Source: Tyto alba (taxonomy: Eukaryota > Chordata > Aves > Strigiformes > Tytonidae). Taken from it: a stretch of 64,000 nucleotides of DNA. The translations under genes were made by a program, and so were the position numbers. The notes beneath the pieces were generated by a model. That model did not search any database. It was not told the origin of the DNA and saw only the letters and a program-made list of their open reading frames with translations. Positions 38,701 through 50,700 of this stretch are shown here, in pieces; position 1 is the first letter of the stretch, and each line of letters begins with the position of its first letter. The stretch is from positions 25,694,899-25,758,898 of the forward strand of contig NW_024881282.1 in assembly GCF_018691265.1 (NCBI RefSeq), given 5' to 3'.

Positions 38701-41700
38701 TAAAACCAAATTTTAAAACACCTTCCCCCCAACCCCTCCGTTCTTCTCAGGCTTAGCTTCACTCCCAATTTTCTCTACCTCCTCCCTCTGACTAGTGCAC
38801 ATTGGTGTCTGCAGGCTTGTTCCTCTCACATATTCTCACTTCTCTCTCCAGCTGAAATTGTGCAGCAGGGTTTTTTCCCCTTCTTAAATGCGCTATCCCA
38901 TTGCTGATGGGCTCAGCCTCGGCCAGCCATGGGTCAGTCTTGGAGCCAGCGGGCACTGGCTCTGTTGGACACAGAGGAAGTTTCTAGCAGCTTCTCACAA
39001 TGCCCACACCTCTAGCCCCCTCACTAGGAAAACCTTGACATGCAGACCAATACAGTGCTTTTTTCTGTTATGATACCATTGTTGTTTACCTTTGATTATA
39101 CTATATGGGTAATATAACAGATGGGTAATATAACAGGAAAGACTTGATTTGTTCACTTGTGGTCTCTCGTGTATCGTTTTGAATTCATTTGGGGCTGCTG
39201 AGCACTGACATACAGACTGACTCTGGCAAAGTACTGGGTGCACAGTCTTTGGCACTGACCCAAATTCCATCACAGAATAAATAACAAGTGTTAATTCAGA
39301 TGAGATTGTTGCTTTGGACTGGACCATATTGGGAAAATATTTGGAAGTGGAAGGAGCTGTAGATGTTTGCTTAAACAGATAAAGTCATTCCAAGAATTCT
39401 TTTATATACTTACCCTGTAACTTATTAGCTGGATTTCCTAGATTATATGCACTATCAAACTAAATAAATGCAGTGCCTAGACCCATCTTAACTTTCTTAA
39501 AGGTGATACATACACCCACTTAAAATTTGTAGCAAAGTAAACGTAGGTGTTGTTTCAGTCAGTTTTATTACTGGTATTATTTTCACTCTTTAGATAGCCC
39601 TGTTACAGAGTATTATTGCCCACCTATTGTGAGTCAGTGAAATGGAAACATTGATGAGGAGGGCAAGAATAATATTTGAACTGCTGTTCTTCATCTTTTC
39701 CTATAAATGTTTTATGTGTTTTGCTTTCATCAATTAATATCTCGTACTGATTTTTTTTAGTATTTTTTATATTCAGATGATGACTTTCGGGGTTCCTGTC
39801 TGTAACTAGTAGTGTTGCTGCATCTACTTCTTGATAGATCAATAGTTTGATAGGAAATATATGGTATTCCGATCAGTTTCCACACATAGGAAATAGCACA
39901 GCTTGATAGGAAATACCATTTGATGTATTGATTTTTTTTTTATTAATTTAGTATGAAAAATCTGTGAATTTCCAATAATTCTTAATAATTTCATTAGTTT
40001 AATTGAATTCAAGATCATGGTAGCAAATAAGATGAATGCCAGGTAGTATCCTACCTACCTAACCTGTCTTCTCCTACTCTCTTTCAAGAATGTTCTTGTT
40101 TGCTACAGCTGGCCCAGGTATTTATAATTGAAAGTAAGTTCAAAACTCATCCTTTCTGAGGTCACTGCATTTACCTTTGTGCCTCTGATGGAGAGGCAAG
40201 GTCCCAGTCTGTCGCTGTCGCCAGTCTACAATTTAAATTTTGCAGAGTCGGGTGCTGGTAACCCAATCCCAGTGCATTTTGAAGGGAAGAAGGCTGAATA
40301 TCGCACCTGAAGTTTCACATCTCTAGCACAACCTAGCTGTGCTCAGATGAAATCAGTTGTACTGGAATGTTCCCAAACCATGACAGCAAGAATGTGACTT
40401 GCCAAATCAGGCTGCCTGGATGATAGTTTATAGTGAGAATACAGTCACTGTATCACGTGGTAGAAATCCTTTTTTAAACTCTCAAATTGTGGCACTTCCA
40501 CATACTCTAGAAGATCCAGGAACTACTAAAGGTAATTTATGACTGGAAGCCTGTATCCCAAAATGTTATGCCCGTAAGCAGAGGTGCCTAATGAATTGCC
40601 TCACTAGTTTTCCCACGTAACACTTTGGATGAAACTCGTTTAATAGTCTTCTCTTATTGTCCTTCTCATATGTTATAAGGGGAAAGAAAAAACTATTTTC
40701 CCCTTTCTCTCCCACAAGGTTACAGACAGAAAAGAGGTATTTAAACTGGAAGCTAAGGACGCATTTTAGAGAGCTGCTATAGCTGTAGCTCATGGGAACG
40801 TCCTCTCCATCCCCACCATCTGTCCACGGCTCTTCTGCCCTGAGTTTATCTTACCTCCAGCCTGACTAGGGGAACCCTTCTTGGCTTTGCAGCTCACAGG
40901 CTTTAGCAGCCATGACTGCATAAATATGAATGAATGAATGAATATGAGTAATTAGTAATGTGGCAGCAGAGCAATTGACTGTGTTGAAACATGCACAAGT
41001 GTTTGATTTCAAGCTTCAGCAGTGAATAGACCTTGATAAAAATCCCTTTTTGTATTCCCAACCTGTATTATAAGTGCAGTCAAAACAGCTTCTGAAATCC
41101 ATGCTTGCCCTTTGTGCTTTGATTTTCTTCCTGAAGGAATGAAACAAGGACGTGGAGATCATCTCGCGTCTGTGCATCAAACTATATTGCTAATATGTTG
41201 CTAATGCTTCTCCCTGGTGATTTCTAAGTCCATACGATAAAACATTTAGTAAATATTCTAATGAAGTAACAAATTATTTAATGAATAAGCCAGCCTAATT
41301 TAAAACTCTTTGCTAACAATGAGAAGTAATGGGCAGCCAGCAGATGAAGAGGAGTAATAATAATAACAACAATAATAATTTACCTAAATACAGCCAGCAT
41401 TGTGTTTGGAATTGAATTTAAGGGGCAAGTTCCTTAGGATTTTTTTGTTTAAAAACAAAATATTAATTATTGGTGTATGATTTTGCTTAATACCATTTTA
41501 TCTGTTTATGTTAAGATTAGTTTTCAAAAGTTATCATATTAAGAGCCTGTGATGGAGTTAATCATATGATCCTTTTGTCTTATTTTGGAGAAACTGGAAA
41601 TTCAAATGGAATTAGTTTATAGAAGATCCTTCCCAAAGATAATCACCCAGAACAAAAACCTACATCATTCTCTTTTACATCGCCTTTTTAAGTTAAACCA

Positions 41701-44700
41701 TGTGTTATTCATCAACATGCTTAGATCTTTATAGCTACATGCCTACTTTAATTAAAGGTGCCTTTTGTAAAGCACAATCCAGATAACTTTGTAATACACA
41801 ATCCAAGATGAAACTTAAAGTAGTTAAGGTAAATTTTTCAGACAAAATTATTGTGGGAAAGAGTAGACTAGAGAACTAGATCTATGTAGTGATTTAAAAC
41901 AAACAAACAAACAAACAAACAAAAACAACAGAGAAAAAAAAAAAAAAAGACAAATTTCACTTGTATCCTGGTGATGCAAATTCCTGACTTCTAGGGTTTT
42001 CTTTATTCCTCCAAAGCCTTTGTCATCTGAGTTTATTTAAATATATGACATGCTTAATTTGTGCGTGAAGTAATTAAAGCTCATTTTGTAAGAATAGCTT
42101 ATCTAAATTGTCCTGTAATATTTTAGCTGTATTACAAAACAGTAATAATAGTTCTCTTAGTGGGAACTACCAGTCAGTTTAGAATTTTACAGAGGCGGCT
42201 CTTGTTCAATTATTGCCATAGCATATAGAATTCATAACCGTGGGACTTCCACAGTGCGCTTCTTTTTTGTGTAATATGAAAAGTTTCTTTAGATTTCCCA
42301 TAGATATAAATGGACAGTGAAAATGAAGTATTTATTTACGTGTGTAATTATTCTTATTTTTAATGAGAAGGAAGTGTCATATTTCGGAATTTTGAAGACT
42401 GTTATCTACAGAAGCCATTGTGTTTGTGAATATTTGTAGTATATTTTTTATTTAAGGAGTAACATTGCATGACTGTTGACTGAAGATGATGACACTGAAA
42501 CATTGTAATGTTGAAACATAATGATGAACTATTGAAGCATAATAATTATATCTATATATTTAGATGAATGAAATAAGCTAGATGGTATTTGTGACTTCAG
42601 AGGGCAGATCATAAGAATAACTGTCTGAATTATAAAGTAGGGACTTCACAAATATAATAAATATGGATAGACATTAAAGCATCCTTAAGAACATCTTCCA
42701 GTAAGACAGCGTATGCTGTGAACACCAATTCTGTGCTCCTGTTTTATTTATCAAAAAAATATTATTTTTTTTAAGTCTTCACAAGGGACATGTATGTTTG
42801 AGGGAAAAATCAGGCAATGCTGTAACAATGTAATTAATGTTCAGCTTTTTAGGTAATAGTATTCTAGAGTCTTACTGTCTCCACAATACACTAATTATAG
42901 AATAAGCAGTATCATAACCATTGCAAATACAGCATCTTCATGTTTTGGTTTGCAACCTTTTTTTTTTTTTTATGCTTCTTAGTAATGGAAAACTACCGGA
43001 AAATTTTTTTCCTGAAATTAATTATTTTTTCAGTAGAAATCATAATTCTGTCTGATACAGTGTTGGTTGACATATATATTTCCATTGTGTATCTGTATCT
43101 TAGCTGCACTGCAGACAGACTGATCTGTTCTAGGCAGGGTGTGGTACAGAGGAGATGTAGGAATGGGCTGAAGTATCCTTTATATTTGCCTTTGTATCTA
43201 GGGGAGTTGAAAATAGGCAAGAATGGAGAGAAATTTTGTATGACAATGCACAGAATTTTACGAGTTTAATGTGATCCCTGCAGCAATCTGATGCATTTTA
43301 GTTACTGGTAAGTTTGTTAAATTCTGTTTGAAAAATTGTTCATCTTAGAAGACAGTCTTCTAATCAATATTATTTCCCCTGTGTCAACAGCAACCTTTTT
43401 AAAAGCATAATTTTGGCAACCTGGTTCTGCTGATAAATTTTTTTTTATACTTAAAATTTTCAGGTTTAATTTATTCTCAGCTGCCAAAATAACTTCATAA
43501 ATTGACTATCCTTAGAAACATGTTAGAAATTCTGGACACAGTCCTCTAAATTAGGCAGTCAGTTCTCTAGAAGACTAAATACTTACAATGCGATATTGAG
43601 GAGAAAAGATCCGTTATGTCAGTATGGATTTTTATATATACACACACAGATACTCTAAAATGTTTGCTTGAGGTCAGTCTGAACATGTGGGGAAAGAGAA
43701 GTTTTGAAGAGGTTGGGAAAGCTTATCTGAGAATTGTTTACTCTTAAGTCTTTTCAGTCACGTTGAATGCTCTCTACCATAAAGTGTATAAGATAGAGAA
43801 CATAACATGTAAAAACAGTGTTTTGTTCAACAGCGGTTATTTAGTGCAGTTTCATTCCCTCTTTCCTCCTCCAAAGAAGAAGTTTCACCTGAAACAAATG
43901 TAAGCAAGATTTCTGGAAATAAAAATCAGGCTAAGCATGTAATCTGTTTTCTGCCTGTCTTTGATCATCATCTTCAGGTAGTAATAACTTCAGTACTTTA
44001 CATGCAGTAAGAATTTAAAACCACTTCCATTTTGATATTACAGTTCTTCTATCAGTTCAAATATTACAGATGTTTTAATCACTTCATTTCCTGCATAACG
44101 ATGTGGACAAACTGCTAGTTACATTTAATTATGGTGCTAATTTTTATCAATACTGTGGTCCCGTACAAATTCACCTCAAACCTCGTTGTGCCTCTATGCG
44201 ACTGCCAGGTGGTTCTCCTGAACTGCTGTTTTTTCTGGTACTTGTTATTTTTTATGTGTTTGGAGGTATAAAGTGTAACGATGCATTCACGTGTGCTATC
44301 CCGAGATTTGAATTACTCTATACTACAGTCAACTCTGTTATTTATGGTGGCAATCTTGGATAATGCAGAAACATTAGACGCTGGAGTTACTGTTTGCAGA
44401 CCTGAGCTGATTCTGCAGAGCTGGCCTGTGGTGTCTTTGTATCTGGTTCGCTAGATGTTAAAAGCCATTTTGGACTTTGGAAAAGACATTGCTCGTTCAC
44501 AAAGGCGTTGGCTGAATTAATGTTTTCCTGGAACATTGGCATCACGTTACAGAGACAGCGAAGGTAGCTGTCACTAAGAGCTGATGTGGGCAGGCAGGAT
44601 TAATTAATTCATTCATACCCTGCATAAAGATGATTAATATTTAAAAAGTGATATTTGGGCTCTCTCTGGATCTGAATTAGTAAACTTTGTTGATTCAGTC

Positions 44701-47700
44701 TTTCTTGCATAGACCCAGCTTGCATGTTTCTGTGTCTGTGGCATGGCTAAATATTAACTGGGCACTGATTATTTCTGAGTTGGCTGGTGTGTTTTATGTG
44801 CATTTAAAATGAAGGAAGGAGAAGAATCTTTATTGTTAGGGTGCCCTTGTGTCTTATAACTATTATTCAGAGTCCTATCAGAATTTCTAACAATTGCATC
44901 GAGGTTGTGTTAATGAGATAAGAATAACTTCAGCCCATGAATTAGCATCTAAGTTTCTAGAATGAACAAATAAACTTCAATGCAAAGAAAAGGGCTTTTG
45001 ATAAATCACTTACAGAAGTGGAAGTAGAACCTTTTAAACTTAAGTCTGGTGCCATGTTCATGGTACAACAATCTTTTAAATCCATTTTAAGAATATTTTT
45101 GACTTATCAATATAATATTAATATTATTTATTATTGTAATTTAGGTCCTAATCCTGCAAAGATGTGTGCTGTTTCTTAACTTCATACATGATGAGTTGTC
45201 CTCCTGAGTCATAAGGTTACTTGATAGTAATCACCATCTATATAGAATTTTGACTTACTCTTTTTTTTTTTTTTTAAGTTTGTAAATGTAAATCTTCAAC
45301 CCTTTACATGAGCTTCTTATGTACTGTCATGTAAAAATGTTGAGTGTCTTACTTTAGATGACAAATACAATAGAAACTTTCAGTCGGGTAAGAAAAAAAT
45401 GATGCATATAATCTGGTTTGAAATTGATGTGACAGCTTGACAAGCTGTTTTGATAAAAGCTTTGGAGTACTGTAAATGGATATTATCTGTGTTCTTTTAC
45501 TGCTGACACTCTGTGGAACATTCTGTATGTGATTTTAGACTGATTATTGTGACCATTCAACAATGAAGCAAGATAAGGCACTATTTCATGTTCACAGCAT
45601 GTACTTTGCCTACGCTGTGTACTTTTCGCCTGGCAGCCTGGCTCACCAAATAGAGCGAATCTTGTTTTCCTCAGCACATTGATTATTTTTTTGGTGCTGG
45701 CATGGATTAACCGATTTCAACATTTATTTCAAAGTAAAAAATTGCATTTGGAGAGCAAGTGAACCTTTAGCTGAGTATATACTGTAAATAAAAGTTGAAA
45801 TATATAAAATGCAGCTTGGACATTTCCTTTAATTCACTTTTTCATAGCTGCAAAAGCCACAGTTTTTACTCTTGCCTGTGCCTACCACCTGTGTGAGAAC
45901 TTTCATGGTTGCAGATATTTATCTGTAGTGCTAGGAACTGTTACCCCTATTTTATTTTAGAAAAGTAATAATGACTTTATATATGCATTGTATATGCAGT
46001 ATAATGCATTCCTTCGTCTATCTTTTTGAGATGTTTGAAAAATAATTTTAAATATTTCCTTTCTGTCATAGATGTGGTAGGTTTTTTTTTTTTTTCTTTC
46101 TGTCTTTCCTCTGTGTTTTTCAGCAACAGATGAGTGTATTTTCCCTCTCGCCACCAAAGAGTCAATTGTAACTTTTTTTTCTTCTCCTGTGGTGCATTGA
46201 TCCATTGTATGTTTCCACTGTTGGTTTTCATAACATAGTTTCACTTTCTTGCCAAGTCTGTCCCCTGAAGCCTTTCATATCTCTTCTGTTTCTCAAATGT
46301 AACCTTTTCTGAACACTTCTTTTTCCCCTCACTGTGCCTTCGGAACACCTCACTCACAGATACTGCGCACGATGGGCTGCTGGGTGGTTTCCTTGTAGCC
46401 TCTGCAGCCTCTCTGTGCTTTCCGAAGTGGATGAAAGTGGGTCTCAACGTTTATTTGCTCAGGCCTAGATATTATTCTCATGTTTGGTCTGGAGAAAGTA
46501 CGAAGGAAGCTTTCCACCCTGCTGCTGTTCCACTGTGGTTTGTGGCGGGCACCATTGCCCACATGCGTGTTCAGCCGTTTTATGCCTCGTTTCTTTGGTA
46601 GCAGTGACTCTGGGGACTGAACGTGAGGAATGATGATACACCTGGTCGCTGCACATTTTGCTGTTTAGGTAGTTAGACAGGACGGTAAAATAGGTGACAC
46701 GACCCCTGCCTGCACCGTCTGGCACTGTCGGCTGGATCCCACTCATCGTTCCCTGCCTTTTCCAACTGCAAAACCTTGGCCTAGAACTGTAAGCTGCAGG
46801 ACTGGATATTTAAAACGTGGGATAGGCCTAGTCAAATCGTGACAGCTGACAGAATTATTTTGTACTTCTGTTTGAATATGAACTCCCACTCCTACTGTTG
46901 TAATATGCGAACAATCCTTGGAGAAATTTGCCAACAGAAAAATACTTGTGTTCTTTCAAGCAGTTGTTCACCACTTTAAGCCTGTTTCTGTTCACTTAAT
47001 AGCTGGTGAATATTGAGAATGTAACCGACGTCTTTTTCTACATTTGTAATCTGAAAAAAAAAATGCTTATTCTTTACATGCAGTGCTACGTTATTGGCTT
47101 TCTTGGTTGAGCTTCTTAAGAGTTCAGTAGCCATGCAAGAACAAATGCTTGGTGGAAAAGGCTTTCTAGTCATTGGCTACCTTCTTGAAAAGGTACGTTT
47201 CGAGGGTTTTTTATCTTTGTTCTTGGTATTTTAACTGTCATTGTCATATTTTCAATCACTTAGCTCAAAGGACTGGTGGAATAAAATGTATTTGTGATAT
47301 AAGATATTTTTGATTTGTAACACAGACTGTCTACAGGAGTCTTTCCTTCTTCCTTATTCTCTTATACAGCAGTATTCAAAGAATCAGTTTTCTGGAGTTG
47401 ATTCTGTTTGTCTAACTTATGCTTTTACTTTAGATCTGTTTGTGAATCACTTTAAAGTATTTTTCTTTGTCCTTCTTCACTCTTTGTCCCCCAAACTCTT
47501 GTTTAAGAAAGTTCTCTTGTTCCTAGTTTGTGCAATCATATCATGGACGTGTCATAATTTAGGTTTAAATTTATTTTTTGTTTGTGTTTTAAAGAAGAAA
47601 ATCACTAAAATATATTTCATTTCTGAGAGAAACAGTTGCAAAGGGAATTCCCTGTACTTGCTTATTTTCAGACAGGCTGAGCAGTTATCACAAAGCTGAG

Positions 47701-50700
47701 GTTCGGTTCAGATGCTTGTCTGAGGAACATTAGCTGCCTCCTGGCCCAAAGCCCTCACAAAACCCTGTTACTGTGATTTAATAATCTGAAAACAAACTAC
47801 TGTCAGCTGTACTAAAATAGTAGTACTCTGATGATTGAATCTCATGGCTCTGACATTCTTGAATGTCTACTACTATATTTTTCATTAGCATGAAGTCAGT
47901 AGAACAATCATTTGAGAAAAATTTATGATCAATGTTTTGTGTTCTGATGGTGAAATTAAATAACGATAATGTCACTTATAAAAACATACTGAATTTTGAT
48001 GCAGAATGATAAGTAATTTCTCTCATTCTGCTCTCTATGTTATTTTCAGTGAGGGAAATAAATTCTTACAGTAGAAGGGCTTTACTTTCACTGAAGTAAT
48101 ACCTAAAAGCAGATTATTTTCTGTGCTTCTATGCTTCTATGTTTCCTACGCAAGTGTGATTTAGAATATAGAAGAACTAGTGTAAGGTGCTGGTTTTTTT
48201 TTCCAGTGGTAGGTTTTCTTATGGCATAACCAGAGAGAATTTACAAAGCTGTTAGCTCCAGTTATGTAAGTTGTATACAGGAAGGCTAGTGAGCCCTCAT
48301 GGAGATGAATGGTTTATGCCCATTGAGTACATCAATTTAGAATGTTGTACATGAAATTTAAAACAAAGCTTGCATACTATTCTAATTAACACCTCCTGCA
48401 ATCATTAAACTCAAGGTATGTGACTAATTAAAGAATTTTGATTGATTTCTGTCACAACATAATTCTTACAGCATATGCTGTTTTCTGGGCGGTTTTATGC
48501 TATATTCTCCTTAACTGCAGTTTTTCAAAAGGATATATTTTATTTTTTCAGCATATGTTTATATTCAGTTGGCACACATGGCAGGAAAAAATCCTTTTGT
48601 TATTATTATTTTATTATTTTGTTATAATTTTATTATTTGTAAATTATCTGTTGTTCATTTGCATGTGATCAAATGCTTCAGAGAGGACAGAAAGCTTTTT
48701 TTTACTGACTTGAGCTTCAGAATAATATTTTTGTTCTTATTAGATGCAGACTATTTATTGTGAATTGTGATGTACAAGCCAAAGGAAACTCAGCATCCAT
48801 GCTGAACTTCTATTACTGACAAATGGACTTCACTTCTAAAAATAACAAATCTGCATACTCCCAGACTGTATTTACAGCATTAAATGTAATTGAAACATTC
48901 TGTAGAGAAAGCAATGGGAAGGATATTTAGTGTTTTTTCCTATTGACTTTTGCTAACATAGTATATAAAGAAGTTTGTCAAAGTCTACATGCCATGTTAC
49001 TGCATAGGAGCAGGTCTCAATAGTGATTTTATAGCATATGCCATGAAACTGAAGGACTCTCTTGAAATTTGAGGAAACCTCAAACCCAACTCCTTCAAAT
49101 CCCTACTTATGTTTAAGAAACAAAAGCAAGTCTACCAGTAATGTATGTTTACATAGAGACACTCAATTTCAGTAAGACACATAATTAACTGAATAATGAG
49201 TTAAGGTGAAATTCTCAAGGCACTGTGCTGTAAAATGTAGAATCCTGACTGGATTATAATAAAACAAAACCAAAGAAAACCCCAAAAAAGCAACAAACAA
49301 ACAAACAAAAAAAGAATTTAACCTCAGTTATTGAAGATCATTTTTAACCTGTTAAATGCAGCCATTAGAAAGACCGTGAGTATTAGAAAGTATAAATTGC
49401 TGATAATTTTTTCTTACTTTCCTTTCATATTCAGTGACATAAAAACATATGAGGTTGCATGTATTTAGTGAAGATGAGCCTTGTGAAAATATATCTTCAT
49501 ATTTCTGCTATAAGTATATTAAGGAAGACGGGGTTTCTTTATCTTTGTTCTTTCTGATTATTTTTCCTCAGTCATCTAGAGTTCATATCACCAGAGCAGT
49601 TCTGGAACAATTTTTGTCATTTGCAAAATATTTGGATGGCTTGTCTCATGGAGCACCTCTACTGAAGCAGTTATGTGATCACATACTTTTTAATCCTGCT
49701 ATCTGGATACATACCCCTGCAAAGGTAATTGTACACTTGAATGACGTTATGACTCTCAATGAAGTGAAATATTAGTGTTCTTTTATACCGAGGTACTTAG
49801 ATTTCTAATTTTTTTAATTATAAAACGTTGTAATAGCAAAGATTTTTCAGATCATGAAGTCTATAGTCCGCTTAACTATATTCTCCAGTGTCTTAAGTTC
49901 CTAAAAGCAATTACATTCTTGCCTAAGGTTCTGGCTAATTCTGTTACAAGACTGTTTCTAGAAATCTAGTCCCTTTTTCAGTGGTTGCATTACATTGTTT
50001 TCCTAAAGATTAAGCATAAAAGTATGTGTTTTTAATTGTAAGTAAAAGGTGAAATATCTCGTTACACATTCACAAAAGCTTTCATTTTAATTTATTTGTT
50101 TTGGTTTGATAAAAACTATAAAATGTTATCATTAGTCTCTGGTAATAATGAATTAGTTGTTTTCCTAAATAATCACAGTTGAGGAATGTGGACCAAAGTG
50201 AAAAGAGGCATGGTCCTAAAATCTGAAAATATATACTTTTAGTATAAGAAGCCAGAATACAAAACAAATGAGTACATTTATAATTTAAATCATAGAATCA
50301 GAACATTTAGTTTGGAAGGGACCTCTTGAGGTCATTCCAGGTATCAGTCCAGCCCCTGCCCTAACTAAAGTTGTAATTATTTTTTAGTTTTTTATATCAT
50401 ATCCAAAGCAAATCCTAAAAAAAAACCCTGCAAATCAAGGTTACTAATACAGAACTTAAATTTATGTGGATAACTGCTTCGTTCTTCAGGTGCAGCTATC
50501 TTTGTATACCTACTTGTCAGCTGAATTCATCGGGACTGCTACGATCTATAACACTATACGCAGAGTGGGAACAGTACTGCAGCTAATGCACACACTGAAA
50601 TACTACTACTGGGTGGTTAATCCTGCTGATAGCAGTGGCATTACTCCTAAAGGATTAGGTAAGTATATTGCCTAAGAAAGGAAATAGAGGCATTTCTTGT

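Larger units (their letters stand above)
34257..47083 (+). other. NBEA: Largest NBEA intron in the window (12.8 kb)
   Basis: This phase 2 intron contains solo LTRs at 34854-35923 and 38488-39054, a CR1 internal fragment at 38204-38330, simple repeats near 40927 and 41897, and an A15 run at 41934-41948. Two stretches (about 41100-41400 and 44380-44700) are balanced in composition and repeat-free, as conserved noncoding elements often are. A cluster of minus-strand short open frames lies at 46241-46934. No exon is recognised. Confidence 0.75.

Noticed and set aside
42940..43269. 109-codon plus-strand frame
   Set aside because: It starts in a T-rich tract (Phe/Leu-rich translation) and has no homology or splice context.
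44103..44363. 86-codon plus-strand frame in the large intron
   Set aside because: It has no recognisable homology, no splice sites compatible with NBEA, and a position outside the known exon order.
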